The notes under the pieces were generated by a model, which saw only the letters and a list, made by a program, of their open reading frames with translations, made no database searches and had not been told where the DNA came from. DNA of 64,000 nucleotides from an uncultured Aquimarina sp. GTDB taxonomy: Bacteria; Bacteroidota; Bacteroidia; Flavobacteriales; Flavobacteriaceae. Of this stretch, positions 55,935-63,561 are shown piece by piece (positions within the stretch are counted from its first letter, which is position 1; each line of letters starts with the position of its first letter). Position numbers and translations under genes: made by a program. The stretch spans positions 186,001-250,000 of the forward strand of contig NZ_CANLOZ010000006.1 of the NCBI RefSeq assembly GCF_947492965.1, read 5' to 3'.

Positions 55935-57287
55935 ATGCACCACAAAAGAGGAGGATACTCATATTTAATAAGACCAATACTTCTTGTAATTGATCTAATC
56001 ATCGTATTAACTTCTTCCTTCTTCTTTCTAAATGAGATTGCGAACAATCAATTATACCTATTTTTATCGTTTACATGGTATATATCTGCATATTTATTGA
56101 ATTTTTATGAAGTATATAGGTTTACCAAAGTACTAACTATTATTTCCCTTTTAATAAGGCAAGGTTTACTCGTTCTTGTGCTTCTTTTCGCCTATTTTGG
56201 GATACTTAAAATAAACGTGTTTTCTATAAAAGATACCTTTTACTTCGTATCAATTGCTATCTTTTCTATTGGTATTATTAAGGTTATTACGTATTATGCT
56301 TTAAAAAGATATCGCTCATATCTTGGGGGTAACAATAGAAGAGTTGTAATTATTGGAAATAACAAAAGTGCGCAACAACTAAGTGTATTTTTTGAAAAAA
56401 GAAAAGATTTAGGGTATCAGGTCTTACAAGTGTTTTCAGATGAATTAACAAATAAGATAGAAGATAGTTTCGAGTTCTTAAAGAATGAAGATGTTGATGA
56501 AATCTATTGTTCTATAGATGAGATCTCTGATGAAGATGTCAATGAATATGTGAAATATGCAGATCAGAATTATTGTGTGCTTAAGTTCATACCAAATTCG
56601 CAAAGAATTTTTTCTAAGAGATTAAAAACAGATTATTATGAGTATTTGCCTGTTCTCTCCATCCCAGAAGTATCATTAAATAACGCTACAAACAGAGCAA
56701 TAAAAAGAGGATTTGATATAGTTTTTTCTTTATTCATTATTGTTTTTATACTCTCATGGTTGATTCCTTTGTTGTATGTTTTAATTAAGTTAGAATCGAA
56801 AGGTCCATTAATTTATAGACATAGACGAAATGGAATAAATTATAAAGAGTTTGTATGCTATAAATTTAGGTCTATGAGAGATGAGAATTTCTCTGATTTA
56901 ATTCAAGTAAAAAAAGACGATCCAAGAGTTACTAAAATAGGACGATTTATTAGAAGAACGAGTATAGATGAACTCCCACAATTTTTCAATGTGTTTTTTG
57001 GGGATATGTCAGTTGTAGGCCCTAGACCTCATATGATTTCTTATACCAAAGATTACGGTAAAAGAATTGATAAATACAATTTTGTTTTTAGACATTCTGT
57101 AAAACCCGGAATCACAGGAATGGCTCAGGTAAAAGGATATAGAGGTGAGGTCGAGAATGATGAAGATATTGTGAATCGTATTAAGTACGACATATTTTAT
57201 ATAGAAAATTGGTCCTTATTACTGGATTCTAAAATAATTTTAGACACGATCGCTAATCTAATTAAAGGTCAGGAAAAGGCTTATTAA
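55935..57287 (+). CDS. Polyprenyl glycosylphosphotransferase, WcaJ/WbaP type (copy 3)
   Basis: 450 residues, same design as copies at 43028 and 52209: MHHKRGGYSYLIRP opening, membrane helices, VVIIGNNKSAQQL, then the catalytic domain with KRGFDIVFSLFIIVFILSW, KFRSM, DPRVTKIGRFIRRTSIDELPQ, SVVGPRPH and KPGITGMAQVKGYRG. It ends GQEKAY. It carries a Met where the others have Leu in the G.AQV motif. Its position after ugd/UXS does not by itself tell the sugar; hexose-1-phosphate is expected from the family. It is followed by the third ligase-like gene. Confidence 0.92.
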   Translation: MHHKRGGYSYLIRPILLVIDLIIVLTSSFFFLNEIANNQLYLFLSFTWYISAYLLNFYEVYRFTKVLTIISLLIRQGLLVLVLLFAYFGILKINVFSIKDTFYFVSIAIFSIGIIKVITYYALKRYRSYLGGNNRRVVIIGNNKSAQQLSVFFEKRKDLGYQVLQVFSDELTNKIEDSFEFLKNEDVDEIYCSIDEISDEDVNEYVKYADQNYCVLKFIPNSQRIFSKRLKTDYYEYLPVLSIPEVSLNNATNRAIKRGFDIVFSLFIIVFILSWLIPLLYVLIKLESKGPLIYRHRRNGINYKEFVCYKFRSMRDENFSDLIQVKKDDPRVTKIGRFIRRTSIDELPQFFNVFFGDMSVVGPRPHMISYTKDYGKRIDKYNFVFRHSVKPGITGMAQVKGYRGEVENDEDIVNRIKYDIFYIENWSLLLDSKIILDTIANLIKGQEKAY

Positions 57288-57331
57288 ATAAGTATTAAAA
57301 ATAGTTGTTGTCATTTGATGAGATTAGAATA

Positions 57332-58639
57332 ATGAGGTTTAGCAAAAAGATAATAGAGCTTTCAGAAATGTTTTATAAACATGATGATGATATTGTACTT
57401 ACAATTTTCTGGAACAGTCTTTATATAGCATTTTTGTTACTACCTTTAGGAATTAACCTTCCAACTCCTTTTTTTATAGTTTCAATCATACTTGGTGTTG
57501 TAAATATATTTAGGTCGAGAAGAAAGTTTGACTTAGATAATAAAATTGTATTATTATTTCCATTGTACTTTATAGTCATGGTGCTAAGTTTGATTTATAC
57601 AGATAATCTTTCATATGGATTAGACGTATTGCAAAGATCTGTATCATTACTCTTATTTCCCTTGATTTTTCTTTTTGTAAAAGAGGATGCTTCCTCAGTC
57701 AGAAAATTATTTGATTTTTTACTTTTAGGGTTGATTATTTCATTTTTCCTCAATTTATCGATTGCTTTAAACAACTCTGCATCCATTATCAAAGAAGGCT
57801 TAATTGCTAAGGTATCTATAAAGGATCTTACGTCGTTTTTAGATGCAATATTGAACGGATGGAACTATTTGATAAAGAACGAGTTTTCTAAATTAATAAA
57901 CCCCAGTTATCTCTCGCTATATATATTACTGGTATTGAGTTTTTATTTAAAAAAGAGTTTAGAAACGAGACTTAGAACGACCATCGTAGTAATATTATTT
58001 TTATATCTTTTTCTACTAGCTTCCATAGCAGCTTATTTGATATTATTTATGATGTGTTTACTACTTATTTTTAATATTCCTGATAGAAGTAGAAAACATA
58101 CTATGATCATAATGTTTTTCCTGGGAATAATGGTTTTTCTTAATAACCCAAGAGTATTTGATTTTTATGCAAAGGTTAAAAGTTTTGGTATTTCTATCGT
58201 GCATTCCAATTCTACTTCAGAGAAAGCAAGGTTATTATCATGGGATGCAAGTTTTAAACTGATAAAAGAAGCACCTTTATTGGGGTATGGCATAGGAGAT
58301 GCTAATGATGTTTTGATCAAAAAGTATAATGAGCTTAATTATACTTATAATTTAGAAAATAAGTACAACGCCCACAACCAATTTCTTCAAACATTTTTAC
58401 AAACTGGAATCATTGGAGTCATGGTACTCTGTGGTATTTTTGTTGTCCTTGCAATTCGTATGAGAAGAAGTCGAAATGAGTTTTCCGTTTTTCTAATTCT
58501 TCTTATTTCACTAGTCTTTGAATCTATGCTGGTTCGGTTTAATGGAGTTGTGTTTTTTTCGATTGTTATGCCATTATTACTTAAGAAGAGAAGTATTCTT
58601 AGTAGTAGGATCATCCGTAATAATTTGGTAGCGTCATAA
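57332..58639 (+). CDS. O-antigen ligase/polymerase family membrane protein (paralogue 3)
   Basis: 435 residues from the ATG at 57332; the frame reaches a TTG nine codons earlier, without support. About 10-11 helices; the loop GYGIGDANDVLIKKYNELN and NAHNQFLQTFLQTGIIGV (about residues 322-365), and the C-terminal FESMLVRFNGVVFFSIVMPL, align with 39120 and 49629. The H-N-Q-[YF]-L core is typical of the ligase group. It is the last gene of the polysaccharide locus before purD. Ligase versus polymerase cannot be settled. Confidence 0.82.
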   Translation: MRFSKKIIELSEMFYKHDDDIVLTIFWNSLYIAFLLLPLGINLPTPFFIVSIILGVVNIFRSRRKFDLDNKIVLLFPLYFIVMVLSLIYTDNLSYGLDVLQRSVSLLLFPLIFLFVKEDASSVRKLFDFLLLGLIISFFLNLSIALNNSASIIKEGLIAKVSIKDLTSFLDAILNGWNYLIKNEFSKLINPSYLSLYILLVLSFYLKKSLETRLRTTIVVILFLYLFLLASIAAYLILFMMCLLLIFNIPDRSRKHTMIIMFFLGIMVFLNNPRVFDFYAKVKSFGISIVHSNSTSEKARLLSWDASFKLIKEAPLLGYGIGDANDVLIKKYNELNYTYNLENKYNAHNQFLQTFLQTGIIGVMVLCGIFVVLAIRMRRSRNEFSVFLILLISLVFESMLVRFNGVVFFSIVMPLLLKKRSILSSRIIRNNLVAS

Positions 58640-58687
58640 ATATTAAAATAGCTTTTAAAATAATTAGTAAGACAGTAGTTAATAAAC

Positions 58688-58695
58688 TATTTTTG
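58688..58695 (+). promoter_or_regulatory. Candidate -7 promoter element of purD
   Basis: TATTTTTG, 39 bases before the purD ATG, with TTAG about 20 bases upstream in place of TTTG. Fits TAnnTTTG. Confidence 0.55.
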
Positions 58696-58734
58696 AGGCC
58701 TGTAAAAATTAGCCAAAACAATAACCCATAAACA

Positions 58735-60006
58735 ATGAATATTTTAGTATTAGGATCTGGAGGTAGAGAACACACTTTTGCATATAAAATTGCTCAGAGT
58801 AATTTATGTGAGAAGTTATTTGTAGCACCAGGTAATGCAGGAACTGCAGTTATCGCAACAAATGTATCAATTGCTGTAACCGATTTTAAAGCAATTAAAG
58901 ACCTTGTATTGAAAGAGAATATAGAAATGGTTGTTGTAGGTCCGGAAGATCCATTAGTACAAGGGATAGCAGATTTTTTTGCAGAAGATGATGATCTTAA
59001 AAACATTGCTCTTATTGGTCCTTCTAAAGAAGGAGCAAGATTAGAAGGGAGTAAGGAATATGCCAAGGAATTTTTATTTAGACATAATATTCCAACGGCC
59101 GCGTATCAAAGCTTTACAGCAGATACCGTTAATGAAGGAAAGCAATTCTTGGAAACACTACAACCTCCTTATGTTTTAAAAGCTGATGGGCTTGCGGCTG
59201 GAAAAGGAGTACTTATTCTTCAGGATATCGAGACGGCTAAAGCAGAGCTGGAAAACATGCTCACAAACAAGAAGTTTGGAGCAGCAAGCGAAAAAGTAGT
59301 CATAGAAGAGTTTCTTGATGGAATTGAGTTAAGCGTCTTTGTATTAACGGATGGAAAAAATTATATCACACTACCAACTGCAAAGGATTATAAGCGTATT
59401 GGAGAAGGAGATACTGGATTAAATACTGGTGGTATGGGAGCTATTTCTCCAGTTCCATTTGCAAATAGTTCTTTTATGAAAAAAATAGAGGAACAAATAG
59501 TTAAACCTACTGTAGATGGTCTTGCTAAAGAAGAAATAGATTATAAGGGATTCATATTTATAGGATTGATAAAAGTTGGAGATGATCCAAAGGTAATCGA
59601 GTACAATGTAAGAATGGGAGATCCAGAGACAGAAGTGGTTTTACCAAGAGTAAAAACTGATTTAGTTTCTCTTTTTAATCATGTGTCCAACCAGACATTA
59701 GACAAAATAGATGTTGAGATTGATCCAAGAAGCGCTACTACGGTGATGACAGTTTCCGGAGGATATCCAGAAGCATATGAAAAAGGAAAAGAAATTACAG
59801 GTATTGAGCAAATAAAAGATTCTATTGTTTTTCATGCAGGTACTACCATAGCGGATGATAAAGTAGTAACAAATGGAGGACGAGTAATAGCAATAACTTC
59901 TTTTGATGATGATTTTAGAAAAGCTTTGGAAAAATCATATCAAAGTGTTGAAAAACTTAATTTCGAAAAAATGTACTATAGAAAAGATCTAGGATTCGAT
60001 CTATAA
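58735..60006 (+). CDS. purD: Phosphoribosylamine-glycine ligase
   Basis: 423 residues, ATP-grasp family. LGSGGREHTFAYKI and FVAPGNAGT at the N-terminus, VGPEDPLVQGIADF, the ATP-binding YVLKADGLAAGKGVLI near residue 145, TGGMGAISP and YNVRMGDPETE near 290 are classic PurD motifs. It joins phosphoribosylamine and glycine in purine synthesis in the cytosol. Length is typical. It is convergent with the DUF6341 gene and shares a bidirectional terminator with it. Confidence 0.96.
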   Translation: MNILVLGSGGREHTFAYKIAQSNLCEKLFVAPGNAGTAVIATNVSIAVTDFKAIKDLVLKENIEMVVVGPEDPLVQGIADFFAEDDDLKNIALIGPSKEGARLEGSKEYAKEFLFRHNIPTAAYQSFTADTVNEGKQFLETLQPPYVLKADGLAAGKGVLILQDIETAKAELENMLTNKKFGAASEKVVIEEFLDGIELSVFVLTDGKNYITLPTAKDYKRIGEGDTGLNTGGMGAISPVPFANSSFMKKIEEQIVKPTVDGLAKEEIDYKGFIFIGLIKVGDDPKVIEYNVRMGDPETEVVLPRVKTDLVSLFNHVSNQTLDKIDVEIDPRSATTVMTVSGGYPEAYEKGKEITGIEQIKDSIVFHAGTTIADDKVVTNGGRVIAITSFDDDFRKALEKSYQSVEKLNFEKMYYRKDLGFDL

Positions 60007-60030
60007 AACAGGTATAGAAAAAATGAATAA

Positions 60031-60065
60031 AAAAAGCTCAATGTAGATAAACATTGAGCTTTTTT
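60031..60065. terminator. Bidirectional terminator between purD and the DUF6341 gene
   Basis: AAAAAGCTCAATGT (60031-60044) and ACATTGAGCTTTTT (60051-60064) form a perfect 14-bp stem with an AGATAA loop. T runs appear on both strands, which suits the convergent genes. Confidence 0.93.
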
Positions 60066-60083
60066 AGTTCGTATGTAAATAAT

Positions 60084-60314
60084 TTAATCCAAAAATGAAT
60101 GAGCTTTTGGGTCTCTATCTTCTTCATTGTTGTCATTAAATTTTTTCAATTCCTTCATCCAGTAAAGAAAAGCTACAAAACCGATTAGCATAAATAACCA
60201 GTTTATAATATTAGCTGCAGTCCAACTTTCTAATTCTAAAGCTCTAAGGGCGTCAAGAGGTGCAAAAAGTACATCTACAAATAAAGATTGTATAGCTTCA
60301 AAAAAATCTTTCAT
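60084..60314 (-). CDS. DUF6341 family small membrane protein
   Basis: 76 residues from the ATG at 60314 (MKDFFEAIQSLF); the frame is open 12 codons upstream, but that part has no family match. One clear membrane helix lies around residues 38-56 (IINWLFMLIGFVAFLYWM), after the conserved LFAPLDALRALELESWTAANI. The family, sometimes mislabelled uracil phosphoribosyltransferase in older annotations, has no known function. It is normally found near purD and DUF6427, as here. A good promoter lies at 60408-60437 and a strong terminator follows. Confidence 0.82.
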   Translation of the reverse strand: MKDFFEAIQSLFVDVLFAPLDALRALELESWTAANIINWLFMLIGFVAFLYWMKELKKFNDNNEEDRDPKAHSFLD

Positions 60315-60407
60315 AATATGATCTTCATTTTCATTATAAAAAGCTAACAAAAAACTTTTTATAAATTAGTAATATTATAGTTAAAAACAATAATGTATTG
60401 TCTGACG

Positions 60408-60437
60408 CAAAAATATAAAAAATAGTAGTGTTATCAA
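60408..60437 (-). promoter_or_regulatory. Promoter of the DUF6341 gene
   Basis: On the minus strand, TTG (60437-60435), a 19-base spacer and TATTTTTG (60415-60408). The -33 box lies inside the start of the divergent DUF6427 gene. Confidence 0.65.
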
Positions 60438-61348
60438 GCTTTTTTAGTAAATCAAAACCGATAAATTTTATAATAGTAGGCTTATATATGTTTTTGCTAT
60501 ACGTAGCAGCGTATTATAAAACAGATTTTAGTCTAGATTATATCAGTATTCTAATGTTCTTGGGCGGTTGTGTTGTCTATATTTTGGCAATGCTTGTATT
60601 AAACTTAGTTACTCAGAAAAACGATTTAACCCAAAAAAGTACAAATACCATATTACTTTTTGCTTTTCTAACAGCTTTATTACCTAATTCGCTGATCGAT
60701 CCTTATATCTTATTAGCTAATTTATTGGTAATTCTGGGTATTAGAAGTACGCTTAATCTTAGAAATGGGAAACACATAAAATCTAAAATTTTAGATGCTT
60801 CTCTCTTTATAAGTTTAGCATCTGTGGCTTATTTTTGGAGTATTGGTTTTATGATTTTTGTGTTTTTAGGTATTCTGTTTTTTGAACCCAAAAATTACCG
60901 GAATTGGCTTATTCCTGGAATTTCTTTAATAGCTACTTATGTACTTTCTAATTGCTTTACTTTATTAGTTTATGACAATGTTTTTACGATTTTTGACTAT
61001 GTAGATCCAATATCATTTTCCTTTAACAATTATGTAAATCAACAAAGCATTTTTTCTGTAGGAGTTATTACTATATGCGCCTTGTTTTTCTTTACCATAT
61101 ACTTTTTAAGGTTTAACCGAAAGTCGACAAAACTGAAACCCATTTTAAGATTAATTATATCACAATGGATAATCGCTTTGGCAATCATAGCAATCGCTCC
61201 AAATAAAAACACTTCAGAAATAGTATTCGTGACAGCTCCATTGGCAATTATTGGTACTACTTATCTGGAGATGGATCAAGGTAAACTTGTAAAAGAAATT
61301 AATATTTGGATATTTCTTCTGTTGCCATTTGTTATCCTATTGTTTTGA
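60428..61348 (+). CDS. DUF6427 family integral membrane protein
   Basis: 306 residues, starting with GTG at 60428 (LSSFFSKSKPINFIIVG, the family's typical opening). It has about 9-10 hydrophobic helices. The family is confined to Bacteroidota and of unknown function; no transport or catalytic motif is visible. Its normal neighbour DUF6341 is divergent here. The stop overlaps, by 12 bases, the end of a minus-strand coding remnant that begins the scar region. Confidence 0.8.
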   Translation: MLSSFFSKSKPINFIIVGLYMFLLYVAAYYKTDFSLDYISILMFLGGCVVYILAMLVLNLVTQKNDLTQKSTNTILLFAFLTALLPNSLIDPYILLANLLVILGIRSTLNLRNGKHIKSKILDASLFISLASVAYFWSIGFMIFVFLGILFFEPKNYRNWLIPGISLIATYVLSNCFTLLVYDNVFTIFDYVDPISFSFNNYVNQQSIFSVGVITICALFFFTIYFLRFNRKSTKLKPILRLIISQWIIALAIIAIAPNKNTSEIVFVTAPLAIIGTTYLEMDQGKLVKEINIWIFLLLPFVILLF

Positions 61349-61445
61349 GTGATGCTTATTAAATGTTCGCTCAATATATTCTGCACCTATCATAAAGTTT
61401 ACAAAAGTATAATGTTTTAAATCTTTACTATTCAAGAGTTTATCT
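61337..61445 (-). pseudogene. Truncated minus-strand coding remnant (unidentified)
   Basis: Read on the minus strand, this stretch encodes a protein-like tail (LKHYTFVNFMIGAEYIERTF then NKHH, ending at a TAG at 61339-61337). No start is available and the frame meets stops within about 60 codons upstream. It abuts, and in its upstream part overlaps, the decayed methyltransferase sequence on the other strand. I do not recognise the family. It may be the 3' end of a gene that was lost or replaced. Confidence 0.4.
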
Positions 61446-61449
61446 TGGA

Positions 61450-61856
61450 GAATGTTGCTAAATTTCAAGACAGTAATGTGCTGATTTAAAAGATCGGAGT
61501 AGATATTTTAAATCGATATCCAACATTTAATTTAGGCAATATGGATCAAATTATCATATTTTAAATACTATTGCAAAATATGATACCTTTGTGCCCGTTG
61601 GAAAAACGGGTTTACTATCATATCAAAGATCCAACTATTGCAAAAAGGGAAAGTATTAGCAGTTTATGAATAGCTAATTAAAAATGCTAAATTCGACTAT
61701 ATTTTCCTTAGTTATAATAATCAAGGGTTATTGATGATGGCACCGAAAAATAAGACAAATAATGAAGCGTTATGGGGAATGTGATTTAATAATAACGAAA
61801 ACAAAAATCATAAGGCCTTAGCGACTAAAGAATATTTACACATCTTAGAAAAATAG
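61450..61856 (+). pseudogene. Decayed D12-class DNA adenine methyltransferase (C-terminal remnant)
   Basis: Three-frame reading recovers consecutive pieces of the C-terminal half of a D12/Dam-like N6-adenine methyltransferase: FQDSNVLI near 61463, a destroyed DPPY motif near 61519, QYGSNYHILNTIAKYDTF from 61537 and then VPVGKTGLLSYQRSNYCKK. A one-base shift near 61650 leads into VLAVYE-stop-LIKNAKFDYIFLSYNNQG, and the family's closing NHKALATKEYLHILEK ends at a TAG (61854-61856). There are several stops and frameshifts, a likely internal deletion, and no N-terminal half. A restriction-modification gene apparently once lay here. Identification is from remembered family motifs. Confidence 0.75.
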
Positions 61857-61862
61857 AACAGC

Positions 61863-62471
61863 ATGTTTACAGATAAAGCAAATAAGATTTTTAAAGAAGT
61901 TATAGAAAAGTATCATGTGGAGGATCGTGTGGATCAAGAATTCTCTAATCCTTACGATAGCAAATCTGAGCAAATAGAACATTTGTTATATCGCAAATGT
62001 TGGATCGATACTGTGCAATGGCATTACGAAGATATTATCAGAGATCCAGAAATTGATCCAGTAGCAGCTTTAAAGCTAAAAAGACAGATTGATGCTTCTA
62101 ATCAGGATAGAACTGATATGGTGGAGTATATCGATAGTTATTTTTTAGAAAAGTATAAAGAAGTGGTTGCTAAAGAAGATGCTACTATTAATACAGAAAG
62201 TCCAGCTTGGGGAATAGATCGTTTATCAATTCTGGCGCTAAAGGTATATCATATGCATGAGGAAACAGTAAGAGAAGGAGCATCTGATTCGCATAAAGAA
62301 GCGTGTCAGAAAAAGTATGATGTATTATTAGAACAGCAAGTAGATCTTTCTACAGCAATCGATACTTTACTAAGTGATATTGAAAATGGTGATAAGTATA
62401 TGAAAGTATACAAGCAGATGAAAATGTATAACGACGATGAGCTAAATCCTGTATTACGAGGAGAAAAATAA
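61863..62471 (+). CDS. DUF4254 family protein
   Basis: 202 residues, cytosolic, mostly helical and charged. It follows the DUF4254 pattern, with HLLYRKCWIDTVQWHYEDIIRDPEIDP near residue 42 (split by the charged linker), SNQDRTDMVEYID and SPAWGIDRLSILALKVYHM near residue 120. Function is unknown. In Bacteroidota the gene commonly precedes a family 9 glycosyltransferase, as here with a 10-base gap, which suggests a role in lipid A-core or surface glycan assembly. The ATG follows the pseudogene's stop by 6 bases. Confidence 0.85.
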   Translation: MFTDKANKIFKEVIEKYHVEDRVDQEFSNPYDSKSEQIEHLLYRKCWIDTVQWHYEDIIRDPEIDPVAALKLKRQIDASNQDRTDMVEYIDSYFLEKYKEVVAKEDATINTESPAWGIDRLSILALKVYHMHEETVREGASDSHKEACQKKYDVLLEQQVDLSTAIDTLLSDIENGDKYMKVYKQMKMYNDDELNPVLRGEK

Positions 62472-62481
62472 CATCCTTTTT

Positions 62482-63561
62482 TTGAGCAAAAAAAAGAACA
62501 TACAAGAAAATAACAAAGCCCTTTCTAAGAAGGGCTTTGATGCACATATCCTTGTGATTCGATTATCTGCTATGGGAGATGTAGCCATGACAGTTCCTGT
62601 ATTACGAGCTTTCCGTGTGGCATATCCTAATGTTAAAATTACGGTACTTACAAGAAAATTTTTCGAACCTATTTTTTCAGATATAGAAAATGTATACGTA
62701 TATCATGCAGATGTTACTGGAAAACACAAAGGAATTTTTGGGTTATCAAAGCTTTCTAAAGAACTTAGAAGGACAGGAATTACAGCAGTAGCGGATTTAC
62801 ATAATGTATTACGATCTAATGTGTTGAAAAATTTCTTTGCGTTAAGAGGAATCAAAGTAGTACAGATAGATAAAGGAAGAGCTGAGAAAAAAGCGTTGAC
62901 CAGATCTGAAAACAAAGAGTTCAAGCAACTAAAAACAACCCATCAACGATATGCAGACGTTTTTGAAAAGTTGGGATATCCTATTGATTTAGATCATCAT
63001 TCCTTTCCAGAAAAAGCTGCGTTAACCTCAGAAATAGTTGAGCTCACAAAGAATTCTGCTAAAAAATGGCTTGGGATAGCACCGTTTGCCCAATACCAAA
63101 GTAAGGTATATCCATTAGAACTACTAATTGAAGTAATAGAAAAACTGGATAGTGAAAATACCTATGAGATTCTAATGTTTGGAGGTGGTAAAAAGGAAAT
63201 CGCGATTTTAAATAATATCGAAAGTAAGTACCAAAATGTGATCAATGTGGCGGGTAAGTTGTCTTTTGAAGATGAATTAAAACTTATCGGTAATCTGGAT
63301 GGAATGCTATCTATGGATAGTGGTAATGCACATCTAGCAGCTATGTTTGGAATTCCTACCATCACACTTTGGGGAGTAACACATCCTTTTGCTGGTTTTA
63401 TGCCTTTTGGGCAACCTTTGGAAAATGCAATACTGCCTAATCTTGCCAAATACGATAAAATTCCTACTTCTATCTATGGCAATAAGTTCCCTCCAGGATA
63501 CGAAAAGGTAATGTATTCTATTAAACCAGAAACGGTGGTTGAAGCGATCAAAAACTTGTAA
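62482..63561 (+). CDS. Family 9 glycosyltransferase (ADP-heptose:LPS transferase-like)
   Basis: 359 residues from a TTG at 62482; there is no nearby ATG, and the conserved N-terminus (HILVIRLSAMGDVAMTVPVL) begins about residue 23. GT9 features are this opening, ADLHNVLRSNVLKNFFALRG, the donor-side APFAQYQSKVYPLELL near 195 and LDGMLSMDSGNAHLAAMFGIPTITLWG near 271. Family enzymes transfer heptose or related sugars to the LPS core on the cytosolic face. A perfect 10-bp hairpin (62514-62539) lies within the first codons. It ends 14 bases inside the convergent heme oxygenase gene. Confidence 0.88.
   Translation: MSKKKNIQENNKALSKKGFDAHILVIRLSAMGDVAMTVPVLRAFRVAYPNVKITVLTRKFFEPIFSDIENVYVYHADVTGKHKGIFGLSKLSKELRRTGITAVADLHNVLRSNVLKNFFALRGIKVVQIDKGRAEKKALTRSENKEFKQLKTTHQRYADVFEKLGYPIDLDHHSFPEKAALTSEIVELTKNSAKKWLGIAPFAQYQSKVYPLELLIEVIEKLDSENTYEILMFGGGKKEIAILNNIESKYQNVINVAGKLSFEDELKLIGNLDGMLSMDSGNAHLAAMFGIPTITLWGVTHPFAGFMPFGQPLENAILPNLAKYDKIPTSIYGNKFPPGYEKVMYSIKPETVVEAIKNL
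62514..62539 (+). other. Hairpin inside the 5' end of the GT9 gene
   Basis: CAAAGCCCTT (62514-62523) pairs perfectly with AAGGGCTTTG (62530-62539). No T-tract follows. It lies 32 bases after the TTG start and might influence translation or mark processing. Confidence 0.5.

Noticed and set aside
60084..60314. Uracil phosphoribosyltransferase
   Set aside because: Older annotations give this name to DUF6341, but 76 residues with a membrane helix and no PRPP loop cannot be that enzyme.
62514..62539. Hairpin as the terminator of DUF4254
   Set aside because: No T-tract follows and it lies within the GT9 reading frame.
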